DNA of 64,000 nt from Ectothiorhodospiraceae bacterium (GCA_003565775.1 PXAT01000194.1:1-64000), one strand, 5' to 3'. Positions 1-8,992 are shown, numbered from the stretch's first letter. Notes: a model not told the origin generated them from the letters alone. Made by a program: numbers and translations.

Positions 1-60
1 GCTCGGGAATCGAACCCTGCTGGTTAACTTCCGAGGGTTCGAACCCCTCCCACGCTTTCC
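1..60. other. tRNA-like fragment at window edge
   Basis: On the + strand, positions 33-49 form a perfect 5-bp T-stem around the loop TTCGAAC, followed by a possible acceptor strand with no encoded CCA. On the - strand, a second T-arm-like block (GGGTTCGATTCCC) lies at about 5-17. Neither strand gives a complete cloverleaf inside the window. The TTCGAA core is self-complementary, so strand cannot be assigned. It may be the end of a tRNA cut by the window, a degenerate tRNA copy, or chance similarity. Confidence 0.25.
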
Positions 61-66
61 TCTGGT

Positions 67-113
67 ACAAATGAAAAGGGGCTACCCATGCTGGGTAGCC
101 CCTTTTCATTTGT
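67..113 (-). terminator. Strong hairpin terminator after tRNA-Ser
   Basis: A perfect 22-bp inverted repeat (67-88 and 92-113) with a 3-nt loop sits immediately 3' of the tRNA-Ser gene. The stem carries AAAAGGGG facing CCCCTTTT, so the U-run is part of the extended stem. This is the usual layout of a bidirectional intrinsic terminator. It would end the tRNA transcript on the - strand and also stop transcription coming from the left. Confidence 0.8.
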
Positions 114-114
114 A

Positions 115-202
115 TGGCGGAGAGGGAGGGATTCGAACCCCCGGGCCCTTGCGGGCCAACGGTTTTCAAGACCGCCGCATTCGACCGCTCTGCCACCTCT
201 CC
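115..202 (-). tRNA. serT: tRNA-Ser (anticodon UGA)
   Basis: Read on the - strand, the sequence folds as a class II tRNA. It has a GGAGAGG/CCTCTCC acceptor stem, discriminator G, an encoded CCA (TGG at 115-117 on +), a T-loop TTCGAAT, a long variable arm (GGCCCGCAAGGGCC), and an anticodon stem-loop with TTGAAA containing UGA at 166-168. The long variable arm and the UGA anticodon identify serine. It decodes UCA and related UCN codons. Confidence 0.96.
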
Positions 203-269
203 GTGTTCGTTCATCGAGCATCGCCGGCGTTTATTGTCCGCGGCCGATGCCTGCCGGTGCAAGCCGCCT

Positions 270-1352
270 TCAGTCGCCGAGTATTTCGTCCACTTCCTCG
301 ATCAGGTCCGTGGCCACCGAACGCGCCGGTTCGTCCATGTAGCGCATGGCGCTGACACACTCGCCGATGAGGCGCGGTCCGCGATAGATAAAACCGGTAT
401 AGACCTGAACCAGGCTGGCGCCGGCGCGGAGTTTCATGACGGCATCGCTGCCTTTCGCGATGCCACCGATACCGATAATCGGCAGCGCGCCCTGCAGATG
501 CTCGGCCAGCAGCGTGATTGTGGCGGTGCTCCTGGCGAGCAGCGGGCGGCCGCTGAGCCCGCCCGACTCGCCTCCATGCCGGTGACCGATGACCGCGTCC
601 CGGTCGACTGTGGTATTGGTCGCCGCGACCGCGTCCATGCGATGCCGCAGCAGCGCGTCGGCCAACACCCGCAGCTGTTGCTCGTCCATGTCCGGAGAGA
701 TCTTGATAACCAGCGGCACGTAACGATTCCATGTCAGGCTGAGCTGCATCTGCTCGCCTTTCAGGCTCGCCAGCAACTCGTCGAACTGGGTGCCGTGCTG
801 CAGGTCCCGCAGGCCCCGCGTGTTCGGTGACGAGATATTCACGGTGACATAACTGGCGTACTGATAAACCTTGCGCAGGCAGTAGAGGTAGTCATCGACA
901 GCCTGATCAGCAGGCGTATCCGCGTTCTTGCCGATATTGATACCGAGGATGCCCTGAAAACGAGCTGCGCGGACCCGATTCACCAGGTGCTCGACGCCCT
1001 TGTTGTTGAATCCCATGCGATTGATCAGGGCGCCATGGCGGGTGAGGCGGAACATTCTCGGACGCGGGTTGCCGCCCTGCGGCCGCGGCGTGACGGTACC
1101 GATTTCCACGAATCCGAAGCCCAGTGCCGCCAGCGCGCGAATATGATCGCCGTTCTTGTCCAGACCGGCCGCGAGCCCGACGGGATTCGGAAAGCGAAGG
1201 CCCAGCAACTGGGTATCCAGCCGGGGACGCGGCCCGGACAGAAGGCGTGGCAGCCGAAAGGGCTGCGCGGCCGATAACAGGCCAAGACTGATGTCGTGGG
1301 CGGTTTCCGGCTCTAGGCGGAACAGCAGGCTGCGAAGGAGGCGATAAGACAT
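270..1352 (-). CDS. pyrD: Dihydroorotate dehydrogenase (quinone), class 2
   Basis: A 360-aa protein catalysing the fourth step of pyrimidine synthesis, oxidation of dihydroorotate to orotate with electrons passed to membrane quinone. It carries the FMN-barrel segment [11 protein letters not shown] near residues 59-69 and the class 2 signature [12 protein letters not shown] near 171-182, which includes the serine catalytic base typical of membrane-linked enzymes. The C-terminal phosphate-binding segment IGIGGI is present. The N-terminal helical extension (residues 1-45) is the quinone and membrane docking part of class 2 enzymes. Length matches the family (about 336-360). It stands alone between tRNA-Ser and the divergent parA gene. 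Confidence 0.97.
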   Translation of the reverse strand: MSYRLLRSLLFRLEPETAHDISLGLLSAAQPFRLPRLLSGPRPRLDTQLLGLRFPNPVGLAAGLDKNGDHIRALAALGFGFVEIGTVTPRPQGGNPRPRMFRLTRHGALINRMGFNNKGVEHLVNRVRAARFQGILGINIGKNADTPADQAVDDYLYCLRKVYQYASYVTVNISSPNTRGLRDLQHGTQFDELLASLKGEQMQLSLTWNRYVPLVIKISPDMDEQQLRVLADALLRHRMDAVAATNTTVDRDAVIGHRHGGESGGLSGRPLLARSTATITLLAEHLQGALPIIGIGGIAKGSDAVMKLRAGASLVQVYTGFIYRGPRLIGECVSAMRYMDEPARSVATDLIEEVDEILGD

Positions 1353-1510
1353 CCGCCTATGCTAGCGATTTTCGCCTTCGCGGTGCAGTTGTATTTCGTC
1401 ATTCCCGGTTGCCGCGGCGCCGAGCGCTCGACCCCCTCCACCGCATTCCGTAGACTAGCGGTTTTATGGTGCAGCGCACCGTGGTGGGACGAACCGGCGG
1501 GGACTGGGCA

Positions 1511-2308
1511 ATGCGGCGCGTGATCTTCAATCAGAAGGGCGGTGTTGGTAAATCCACGATCACATGCAACCTCGCGGCTCTGAGCGCACTGCGTGGCCAG
1601 CGTGCGCTGGTGGTTGACCTGGATGCCCAGGCGAACTCCTCGCGCTACCTGCTGGGCGACGCCCTGGACGATGTCGATGCCGGGCTCCCCGACTTCTTTC
1701 ACGACATGCTCAGCCTGCGCCTCAGCAGCAAGCCGCTGGATGACTTCATTCATGCGACAGAGGTACCCGGTCTGAGCGTGATGCCGGCGAGCCGGGAACT
1801 CGACGAACTCCAGGGGAAACTGGAATCGCGGTACAAGATCTACAAGCTGAAGGAAGCGCTGGAAGAGCTTTCCGGTGACTACGATGCCATCTATCTGGAC
1901 ACGCCGCCGGCGCTGAATTTCTACACCCGCTCGGCCCTGATTGCCGCGGATCGCTGCCTGATCCCGTTCGACTGTGACGAATTCTCTCGCCGTGCGCTGA
2001 TGGAACTGCTCGATACCGTCGCCGAAATCCGCGCCGACCATAATCCGCAACTCGACGTTGAAGGCATCATCGTCAACATGTTCCAGGGTCGGGCTCGCGT
2101 CATGCAGAACGCGGTTGCCGAACTGGAAGCGACCGGGCAGCCGGTCCTCCAGCCGCCCATCTCCGCCTCGGTCAAGGTGCGCGAATCCCATGAACGCAGT
2201 CTGCCGCTGGTGCTGATGGCACCGAAGCACAAGGTCTCGCTGGAATATGCCGCGCTGTTCGATGCGCTGAACGGCACCGGAAAAACCGGCAGGCGCCGTT
2301 CCGCCTGA
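1511..2308 (+). CDS. ParA/MinD-family P-loop ATPase, orphan chromosomal type
   Basis: A 265-aa ParA-like ATPase. The deviant Walker A KGGVGKST lies at residues 9-16 and the Walker B-like segment YLDTPPALN is near 126-134. The ATG at 1511 is preferred over an upstream ATG at 1466 because it puts the conserved MRRVIFNQKGGVGKS at the N-terminus and has a GGGG ribosome site about 9 nt upstream. No parB or parS lies next to it, so it is not the chromosomal parAB locus. Its stop codon overlaps the next gene's ATG by one base (TGATG), indicating coupled expression with the DUF6231-like gene. Closely similar orphan ParA proteins occur in pseudomonads. Cargo and role are unknown. Confidence 0.85.
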   Translation: MRRVIFNQKGGVGKSTITCNLAALSALRGQRALVVDLDAQANSSRYLLGDALDDVDAGLPDFFHDMLSLRLSSKPLDDFIHATEVPGLSVMPASRELDELQGKLESRYKIYKLKEALEELSGDYDAIYLDTPPALNFYTRSALIAADRCLIPFDCDEFSRRALMELLDTVAEIRADHNPQLDVEGIIVNMFQGRARVMQNAVAELEATGQPVLQPPISASVKVRESHERSLPLVLMAPKHKVSLEYAALFDALNGTGKTGRRRSA

Positions 2309-2796
2309 TGAGTGAGGCCCCGGTCACCAGGGCGCTGGAACGCCTGCTCGGCCCGTTGAAACCGGAACGTGTGTGCCTGATCGGGCATTTGCCGGAACTG
2401 GATCTGGCGCACAGCGATGCGATACGGGGCCATCTCTCCGCCTTCACGCACCTCGCGCCGGAAGAAGCCCTGACCGCCCTGCCCGCACTGCCGACGCAGG
2501 ACCTGATCGCAGTCGGACAATCGCTGGAAGTCCTCGACCAGCGGTCTGGCGATCAACTGCTGGCCGGTCTTCGCGATCTCCATGCACGACGGGTGCTGCT
2601 GCGGCTGGATCCGAACCCGGGCCCCTGGGGGCACCGCCAGATCATGGCCTTCGGTTTCCAGCGCCTGTTCCGCCTGCCCGACCCGCCGCATACGGCTTTC
2701 TACGGTTTCGACCTCGGCAATTACAAGGTCACGCCGGACTGGCTTAACCCGAAGCACTGGGCCAACCCCGAGTTGTTCGACCGCTACCGCTGGTAA
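2308..2796 (+). CDS. DUF6231-like conserved protein
   Basis: A 162-aa protein of unknown function, translationally coupled to the ParA-like ATPase. The C-terminal block YDLGNYK-type followed by PDWLN, WANPE and a final aromatic pair resembles what I recall of DUF6231, a small gammaproteobacterial family. That assignment is from memory and was not searched. The N-terminal half (VCLIGHLPELDLA, then VLRLDPNPG-type segments) suggests a Rossmann-like fold, but no catalytic motif is evident. Because it is encoded directly after a ParA ATPase it may be a partner or cargo adaptor, which is inference. Confidence 0.7.
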   Translation: MSEAPVTRALERLLGPLKPERVCLIGHLPELDLAHSDAIRGHLSAFTHLAPEEALTALPALPTQDLIAVGQSLEVLDQRSGDQLLAGLRDLHARRVLLRLDPNPGPWGHRQIMAFGFQRLFRLPDPPHTAFYGFDLGNYKVTPDWLNPKHWANPELFDRYRW

Positions 2797-3031
2797 CGCG
2801 ACCCCCGCGCGCCGCGGGAGACTGCCCCATGCCTGCTCGAACCGGGCCCTGGCGGCGAGGGCGCTGCGCGACCGCAGCACCGCCGCTCCGCCCGTGACAT
2901 GCCCGGGTCTTCCATAACGAGGCTTTCCTTGTTTATAGCCAAACAGTCCTTTCCCCACCGGCGACGCCCTGCTAGCCTCGCCGCCACATTATCGTTCGTG
3001 GCTGAAATGGGCCGGAATCAGGAAACACGGC

Positions 3032-4681
3032 ATGTACCAGTATGACCAGTACGACCAGCAACTCGTTGATCAACGGGTTGCCCAGTACCGCGACCAGACC
3101 CGGCGTTATCTCGCCGGTGAACTGAGCGAGGACGAATTTCGGCCGTTACGACTGCAGAACGGCCTTTACATTCAGCGGCACGCGCCAATGCTGCGGGTGT
3201 CCATTCCCTATGGCCTGCTCTCCTCCGCGCAATTGCGCGTGCTGGCCCATATTGCCCGCACCTATGACAAGGGCTATGGCCATTTCACCACGCGTCAGAA
3301 CATCCAGTACAACTGGCCGCCGCTGGAAACCGTGCCGGATATCCTGGCCGATCTGGCAACGGTCGAGATGCACGCGATCCAGACCAGTGGCAACTGCATC
3401 CGCAACGTGACCTCCGATCAGTTCGCCGGGATCGCCGAAGATGAAGTGGAGGATCCGCGCCCCTACTGCGAACTGATCCGCCAGTGGGCCACACTGCATC
3501 CGGAATTCGCCTACCTGCCGCGCAAGTTCAAGATCGCTGTCACCGGCAGCGAACGCGACCGTGCCGCAACGCAGGTGCATGACATCGGTCTGCAGCTGCA
3601 ACGCACCGCGGACGGAGAACTGGGATTCCGCGTGCTGGTCGGCGGCGGTCTCGGTCGTACGCCGATCATCGGTGAAGTGGTTCGGGAATTCCTGCCCGAG
3701 CGGGAACTGCTCGGTTACCTGGAAGCGATCCTGCGGGTCTACAACCTGCTCGGCCGTCGCGACAACATGTACAAGGCCCGGATCAAGATCCTGGTCAAGG
3801 CCATGGGCATCGATGCTTTTGCCAGCGCCGTAGAGAAGGAATGGCAGCACACGCGGCAGGACCCGGCCTTGCAGCTCGAAGATGCCGACATTGCCGGTTT
3901 CAAGAAGCATTTCCCGGCCCCGGCCTATCGCACGGATGTCGACACCGCGGGCGCCGATCGCCTGCTGGCCGGGAACGCAGACTTCCAGCGCTGGTATCGG
4001 CGCAATACGGTCTCCCATCAGCAACCGGGCTACCGCGCAGTTGTCGTCTCACTCAAGGCGAAGGACCGGGCACCGGGCGACGCGACGGACGCCCAGATGG
4101 AAGCCGTCGCCGAGCTGGCGGAGCGGTACAGTTTCGGCGAAGCACGCGTGACGCATCAGCAGAATCTGGTGCTGGCCGACGTGGCCATCGATACTCTGGA
4201 GGCCCTGTGGCACGAGCTGGATCAGCATGGTCTGGCGACGCCGAACGTCGGCACCCTGAGTGACATGATCTGCTGCCCGGGACTCGATTTCTGCAGCCTG
4301 GCCAATGCCGGGTCCATCGATATCGCTGCAGACATCAATCAGCGTTTCGATGATCTCGACTACATATACGATCTGGGCGAGTTGCGGGTGAACCTGTCCG
4401 GCTGCATGAATGGCTGCGGCCATCACACCGTAGGCCATATCGGCATTCTCGGCGTCGACAAGAAGGGCGAGGAGTTCTATCAGATCACTCTCGGCGGTTC
4501 CTCTTCGAACGATGCGACGCTGGGCGACAGGCTGGGTCCCGCGGTCAGCAAGGACCGCGTCGTCGACACCATGGAATCGATCATTCATGCCTATACCGAT
4601 CTGCGCGAAGGCGAGGAAAGTTTCCTCGAGACCTATCGCCGCGTCGGCATGAAGCCGTTCAAGGAGCGAGCCTATGCCTAA
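3032..4681 (+). CDS. cysI: Siroheme nitrite/sulfite reductase (CysI-type hemoprotein)
   Basis: A 549-aa cytoplasmic reductase that carries out the six-electron reduction of sulfite to sulfide (or nitrite to ammonia). It shows the ferredoxin-like half domains and the [4Fe-4S]-siroheme ligands as Cys415-x5-Cys421 and Cys458-x3-Cys462, in CCPGLDFC and SGCMNGCGHH. The Phe-Thr-Thr-Arg-Gln-Asn siroheme and substrate segment is near residue 90. It overlaps the downstream DUF934 gene by 8 nt, an arrangement common in proteobacterial assimilatory sulfite reduction operons. No CysJ flavoprotein is nearby, so the electron donor may be ferredoxin or encoded elsewhere. Sulfite is favoured over nitrite because of the DUF934 partner. 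Confidence 0.9.
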   Translation: MYQYDQYDQQLVDQRVAQYRDQTRRYLAGELSEDEFRPLRLQNGLYIQRHAPMLRVSIPYGLLSSAQLRVLAHIARTYDKGYGHFTTRQNIQYNWPPLETVPDILADLATVEMHAIQTSGNCIRNVTSDQFAGIAEDEVEDPRPYCELIRQWATLHPEFAYLPRKFKIAVTGSERDRAATQVHDIGLQLQRTADGELGFRVLVGGGLGRTPIIGEVVREFLPERELLGYLEAILRVYNLLGRRDNMYKARIKILVKAMGIDAFASAVEKEWQHTRQDPALQLEDADIAGFKKHFPAPAYRTDVDTAGADRLLAGNADFQRWYRRNTVSHQQPGYRAVVVSLKAKDRAPGDATDAQMEAVAELAERYSFGEARVTHQQNLVLADVAIDTLEALWHELDQHGLATPNVGTLSDMICCPGLDFCSLANAGSIDIAADINQRFDDLDYIYDLGELRVNLSGCMNGCGHHTVGHIGILGVDKKGEEFYQITLGGSSSNDATLGDRLGPAVSKDRVVDTMESIIHAYTDLREGEESFLETYRRVGMKPFKERAYA

Positions 4682-5162
4682 TCTGATCAGGGACCGCAAA
4701 CTGGTCGACGACGACACCTGGACACATCTGGATGACGAGCAACCGGTGCCCGCCTCGGGCGACGTCACCGTCAGCTGGCAGCGCTGGCAGGCGGAAGCCG
4801 ATACCCTGCGCAACCGGGATGGACGCCTTGGCGTGCGACTCGACGGTGACGTCCCGGTCGAGGAACTGGCGGGCCTTACCGAACTGCCGCTGATCGCGCT
4901 GCACTTCCCGGCATTCAAGGATGGCCGCTGTTACAGCCATGCCCGGCTGCTGCGCAGTCGGCATGGCTACGCCGGTGAAATCCGCGCCATCGGAGATGTG
5001 CTGCGCGATCAACTCGCCTACATGGAGCGCTGCGGCATCAATGCCTTCGAGATCCGTGAGGATCGTTCGGCAGACGAGGCGTTGCAGGCTTTCGACGAGT
5101 TCTCCGTGGATTATCAGGGTCGTAGCGAACGGCCTTTCCCGCTGCGCCTGCGCCGCAGCTGA
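4674..5162 (+). CDS. DUF934 protein, sulfite reductase partner
   Basis: A 162-aa protein of the DUF934 family, which nearly always follows a CysI-type reductase. The family signature is visible as LIALHFPAFKDGRCYSHARL near residues 72-91, followed by GYAGEIRA and an LAYMERCGI/NAFEI block. Its first codons overlap the end of cysI by 8 nt, so the two are translated together. The exact role is not established. An electron-transfer or accessory function for the sulfite reductase is inferred from gene linkage. Confidence 0.9.
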   Translation: MPNLIRDRKLVDDDTWTHLDDEQPVPASGDVTVSWQRWQAEADTLRNRDGRLGVRLDGDVPVEELAGLTELPLIALHFPAFKDGRCYSHARLLRSRHGYAGEIRAIGDVLRDQLAYMERCGINAFEIREDRSADEALQAFDEFSVDYQGRSERPFPLRLRRS

Positions 5163-5172
5163 CTCCCTCTCT

Positions 5173-5200
5173 ACCACGGCGACCGTCCGGCCGCCGTGGT
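5173..5200 (+). terminator. Hairpin after cysI-DUF934
   Basis: A 9-bp GC-rich inverted repeat (ACCACGGCG at 5173-5181, CGCCGTGGT at 5192-5200) with a 10-nt loop lies 10 nt after the DUF934 stop. There is no clear T-run behind it. It may be a weak or Rho-assisted terminator, or a 3'-end-stabilising hairpin. Confidence 0.45.
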
Positions 5201-5350
5201 CTCGCCGTTCCACCCGCTTCGACTTGTGCATTGCAAGATCAGGTGTTCTGCCCACCGGATCAGGATTCCACCCTGTCAAACGGTGTAACATTGCGCCCAG
5301 CCAAGGAAACGGAACGTGACTGGATGCACCGTCACGGCAGGGGGTTGGGC

Positions 5351-6673
5351 ATGAAGCAGAAAAACAACGCAGGACATCGCATTGTCATTGTCGGCGGCGG
5401 CGCGGGCGGTCTGGAACTGGCAACCCGCCTGGGGCGCAGTCTGGGCAAACGTGGCCGGGCACAGGTGACGCTGGTGGACGCGAGCCTGACCCATATCTGG
5501 AAGCCGCTGTTGCATGAAGTCGCTGCCGGTACGCTGGATTCCGGCGAGGATGCGCTGGACTATCTGTCACAGGCGCAGCGTCATCACTTCCGCTTTCAGT
5601 ACGGCCGCATGATCGGCCTCGATCGCGGAAACAAGGCGATTCGCCTGGCACCGTTCAAGGACGCCGAAGGCCGCGATGTGGTGCCCGAGCGGAATCTCGA
5701 ATACGACACGCTGGTGATGGCGGTCGGCAGCGTCAGCAACCACTTCAATACCCCCGGCGCCGCGGAGCATTGCCTGTACCTGGACGACTCCGCCCAGGCC
5801 GAGCGCTTCCAGCAGTTGCTGGTGAAGGCCTTCCTGCGCGCTCAGGTGCAGGAAACCGCGATCGACGAGTCGCAGCTGTCAGTGGCCATTGTCGGCGGCG
5901 GTGCCACCGGGGTCGAACTGGCAGCAGAGTTGCGCAACGCGGCGCGCAAGGCGGTCGGTTACGGTCTGGACCGGATCAACCCGGAGACCGACCTCCGCCT
6001 CACCGTCATCGAGGCCGCCGACCGGGTCCTCCCTGCGCTGTCGCCGAGGCTATCGATCAAGACCCGCAAGCAACTCGATGGCCTGGGCGTCTCGGTGCTC
6101 ACCGGAAGCAAGGTAACCGAAGTCACGGACAAGGGCATGCACCTGGAATCCGGCGAGTTCATCCCCGCCGACATGCGCGTCTGGTCTGCCGGGGTCAAAG
6201 GACCGGCCTGGCTGTCCGAGCTCGACGGGCTTGAAACAACATCTGGCAACATGCTGGTCGCAAACGAATTTCTTCAGACAACGCGCGACGAGAACATTTA
6301 CGCCATGGGCGACTGCGCCTCGGTGACCCTGCCCGGCCAGGACAAGCCACTGCCGCCAAGGGCGCAGACCGCCAGTCAGCAGGCCACCTACCTGAACAAG
6401 AGCATTGGCCAGCGCTTGCGCGGTCAGCAGCCGAGCGCCTTTACCTATAAGGACTACGGATCGCTGATTTCACTCAGCGAGGACCATGCCGTCGGTCGTC
6501 TGATGGGCGGCGTATTCGGCAGCTTGATGTTGGAAGGCCTGCTGGCCCGCGCCGCCTACAACATGCTCTACCGCAAGCATCTGGCCGCGGTTCATGGCCT
6601 GTTTCGCATGCTGATCCTGATCAGCCTGCGCGGTCTGTTCAAGCGCACCCGACCGAGGCTGAAACTGCATTAA
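5351..6673 (+). CDS. ndh: Type II NADH:quinone oxidoreductase (NDH-2)
   Basis: A 440-aa FAD-dependent, non-proton-pumping NADH dehydrogenase that passes electrons from NADH to membrane quinone. An N-terminal FAD-binding GGGAGGLELA (about residues 15-24), a second dinucleotide-binding IVGGGATGVELAAEL (about 181-195), and the C-terminal FAD motif YAMGDCAS (about 317-324) are present. A C-terminal amphipathic stretch rich in Leu, Arg and Lys (last 50 residues) fits peripheral membrane attachment. The start at 5351 has a strong GGGGG ribosome site 8-12 nt upstream. An earlier in-frame start at 5231 would add a tail without homology-like features. It is convergent with the hydrolase gene. Confidence 0.93.
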   Translation: MKQKNNAGHRIVIVGGGAGGLELATRLGRSLGKRGRAQVTLVDASLTHIWKPLLHEVAAGTLDSGEDALDYLSQAQRHHFRFQYGRMIGLDRGNKAIRLAPFKDAEGRDVVPERNLEYDTLVMAVGSVSNHFNTPGAAEHCLYLDDSAQAERFQQLLVKAFLRAQVQETAIDESQLSVAIVGGGATGVELAAELRNAARKAVGYGLDRINPETDLRLTVIEAADRVLPALSPRLSIKTRKQLDGLGVSVLTGSKVTEVTDKGMHLESGEFIPADMRVWSAGVKGPAWLSELDGLETTSGNMLVANEFLQTTRDENIYAMGDCASVTLPGQDKPLPPRAQTASQQATYLNKSIGQRLRGQQPSAFTYKDYGSLISLSEDHAVGRLMGGVFGSLMLEGLLARAAYNMLYRKHLAAVHGLFRMLILISLRGLFKRTRPRLKLH

Positions 6674-6694
6674 GGAAACGATGCATGCTTCCCT

Positions 6695-6719
6695 GGGGGC
6701 CCGGCCGGTTTTGGCCCCC
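6695..6719. terminator. Hairpin between convergent ndh and hydrolase genes
   Basis: GGGGGCC (6695-6701) pairs with GGCCCCC (6713-6719) around an 11-nt loop ending in TTTT. It sits in the 158-bp spacer between two converging genes, the expected place for a shared terminator. There is no long T-run outside the stem, so strength is uncertain. Confidence 0.4.
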
Positions 6720-6831
6720 GACTGCGGCGTTGCGCTGCCTGACCGCCGAATGACTGCGGCGCCGCGCCCCGCGCCTTGTCTCGAGAAAAATGCGGACTCC
6801 AGAGCAGGCGTGCGAACACTTCAGCGTTTCC

Positions 6832-7713
6832 TCAGGAAACGCCGGCTCCATCTCCCGCATCGTCTCGGCCGGCGGGCGCCGGCAGCCGCCGGGCCAGCCA
6901 GTCGATGACGGCGTCGGCGGCGCGCTGCCAGTCCTGTTCCAGCATCAGCGCATGCGCGAGCCCAGGCAGTTCCAGGAAATCGGCATCGTAATAGTGCGCC
7001 GTCTGCTGTTGCAGCCGCGCGCTGAACAGCGCGTCGCCGCCGGCCGCCAGCACCAGCATGGGCGGGATTTTCGCCATGCGATGCCGATTCGGCAGATTGG
7101 CAAAACTCATGTCGGCCAGAGCATGCCTGGATTCCGGCTGCATCCACGCCGCATACCGTGTGCGCTTCTCCGCCGGCAGGTCCGTGGAAAACACCGCGCG
7201 GCTCGCCGCCTCCAGATCCATCCATCGCTCCATACCCGCCTGCATCAACCCGATCTGGGTCAGCAGCCAGGGATCTCGCAGCAGCAGACGCGTCAACGAC
7301 GTACCAACGCCGGTGTGGGGCACCGTGGCCATGAGCACGGCGGCCGGCACGGTCGCCTGCTCCAGGTATTTCTGGATGACGAGACCGCCCATGGAGTGTC
7401 CGATCAGCACCGGCGGCTGTGGCATTCGCTCCACCACGGTCGCCACATCGGTCACGAAGTCGACGATCGCGGCGTGATGCAGTCTCTCCCGTCCGCCGCT
7501 GTGGCCATGCCCCCGCAGACTCAGGGCGAAGCAGTGATAGCCTGCGGCTGCAAAGTAATCGAGAAAATGCTCGTCCCAGCACCAGGCACCGGTGTAGGCG
7601 CCGTGGACGAACAACAGCGGCGGTTTTGCATCGTCCGCCGTCGGCGGCCTGCGTTCGAGCACTTCGAGCTCCGGGGATGGTGTCTTGGCGTGCAGCCAGG
7701 AAAGATCAAGCAT
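6832..7713 (-). CDS. Alpha/beta hydrolase (lysophospholipase-like)
   Basis: A 293-aa single-domain alpha/beta hydrolase. The oxyanion segment FVHGAYTGAWCW lies at about residues 35-46 and the nucleophile elbow GHSMGG at 105-110 (Ser107). A C-terminal His in GLAHALM is the likely catalytic base. No signal peptide is visible, so it is cytoplasmic or peripheral. The start at 7713 has GGAGAG eight bases upstream and overlaps the end of the MFS gene by 8 nt, so the two form an operon. The substrate is unknown. The HGAYxGAWCW-type segment is seen in esterases and lysophospholipases. Confidence 0.85.
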   Translation of the reverse strand: MLDLSWLHAKTPSPELEVLERRPPTADDAKPPLLFVHGAYTGAWCWDEHFLDYFAAAGYHCFALSLRGHGHSGGRERLHHAAIVDFVTDVATVVERMPQPPVLIGHSMGGLVIQKYLEQATVPAAVLMATVPHTGVGTSLTRLLLRDPWLLTQIGLMQAGMERWMDLEAASRAVFSTDLPAEKRTRYAAWMQPESRHALADMSFANLPNRHRMAKIPPMLVLAAGGDALFSARLQQQTAHYYDADFLELPGLAHALMLEQDWQRAADAVIDWLARRLPAPAGRDDAGDGAGVS

Positions 7714-8992
7714 CGAATTCGCTCTCCGTACGGTTTTGATGAGTCGTCGCATAACGGCGGCAGCCGCGCAGGAACCAGACCATGGCAAGCCCGGTGATCA
7801 GGCACAACATCAGGAAGCCGATCCGGTAGTCCAGCGGATCGTAGCCGGCACCGTCCGCGCTGCCTTGTTGCAGGCCCAGGCCGAGCGCCCACTGGAGCGC
7901 AAACGCGGACAGGAAAATCAACAGATTGAAGGCCGTGTTGACCCGACCGGCGAGTCGGTTGGGGAAACTGCGCGTCAGGACGACATAGAACAATGTTCCT
8001 GCGCTGCCCGCAAACGCATACAGCATCCACAACAGGACCATCCCGCGCGGCGGCTGCCAACTGAGGATGAACAGCATGACCAGCGCGAGGGCCACCCCGA
8101 ACAGCGCAAGGTTGCGCACCGAGCCGCCGACGGCCGACAAACGCGTCGCGACGGTGCCCCAGAAGGCGTATCCAGCGGTCATCGCGGCTGCGATGAGCAG
8201 CAGCGCCATCGCGATTGCCGGGCGGTCCATGCCGGCGACATCGCGCAGCCAGGGTCCGGCCCAGAGCCCCTGCAGGGCAAGAAATACGCCCATGTTGATG
8301 GCACCGAGGGGCGCCACCGTCCAGAACCAGGGATGGCGAAGCACCTGCCCCAGTTCGCCGATCTGTCGGCCGAGGCTGGGCGTCTCCCGCCCGGCCGAAG
8401 ACCGTGCGTCCGGTGGCCGCACCGGAACCAGACGCCAGAGCAGGACCGAGGCGCCCACACAGGCAACGGCAAGCGCCGCGAACACCGTGCGCCAGTCGGT
8501 CGCGGCCACCAGCCATTCCAGCGGCACGGTACCCGCCATCGCCCCCAGGCCGCCGACTGCCAGGAGCCAGCCGTTCAGCTGCGGCAGGGTCTGCGCCGGA
8601 AACCACTGGACGAATGCCTTGAAGCTCGCCATCAGGCAGGCCGAGACACCGAGACCGATGAGCGCCCGTCCGATACCCAGCACGGCCAGGGTCTCGCCGA
8701 TCGCAAACAGCGCGGCGCCCAGCGCCGCAACCAGCAGCAGGACGCTCTCCACCCGGCGGGCGCCGAACCGGTCAAGCAGGATTCCGAGTGGCAACTGCGC
8801 GGCCGCGAACGCCAGGAAGTAGGCGCTGGTCAGGAAACCCAGAGCACCCGCCCCCAGCGCCAGATCGGACGCCAGATCCGTCGCGATGACAGCGTTCATG
8901 ACCCGGAACAGGTAAGAGATGAAATAGCCCACGGCGAAGGGCACGAAGATACACAGCAGTCGGGCGCGCAGATCGAGGGGTTGCGCGGGCAT
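7706..8992 (-). CDS. MFS transporter, 12 transmembrane segments
   Basis: A 428-aa major facilitator superfamily permease. Twelve hydrophobic segments are visible in two halves. The MFS loop 2-3 signature GILLDRFGARRV lies near residue 70, and a charged cytoplasmic loop near the middle (VRPPDARSSAGRETPSLGRQ) separates the halves. The start at 8992 has an excellent GGAGGA ribosome site; an in-frame start 12 codons earlier lacks one. It is followed directly by an overlapping alpha/beta hydrolase and is divergent from pepN. Substrate and direction of transport cannot be read from the sequence. Confidence 0.88.
   Translation of the reverse strand: MPAQPLDLRARLLCIFVPFAVGYFISYLFRVMNAVIATDLASDLALGAGALGFLTSAYFLAFAAAQLPLGILLDRFGARRVESVLLLVAALGAALFAIGETLAVLGIGRALIGLGVSACLMASFKAFVQWFPAQTLPQLNGWLLAVGGLGAMAGTVPLEWLVAATDWRTVFAALAVACVGASVLLWRLVPVRPPDARSSAGRETPSLGRQIGELGQVLRHPWFWTVAPLGAINMGVFLALQGLWAGPWLRDVAGMDRPAIAMALLLIAAAMTAGYAFWGTVATRLSAVGGSVRNLALFGVALALVMLFILSWQPPRGMVLLWMLYAFAGSAGTLFYVVLTRSFPNRLAGRVNTAFNLLIFLSAFALQWALGLGLQQGSADGAGYDPLDYRIGFLMLCLITGLAMVWFLRGCRRYATTHQNRTESEFDA

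Noticed and set aside
1-60. Complete tRNA, such as a second tRNA-Ser or selC
   Set aside because: Only T-arm-like pieces can be formed. No anticodon arm or matching acceptor strand lies inside the window.
6681-6908. Small + strand frame after ndh with a GGAA-like site
   Set aside because: The apparent ribosome site is the short repeat motif at the stop codon. The frame runs into the hydrolase gene and the peptide has no features.
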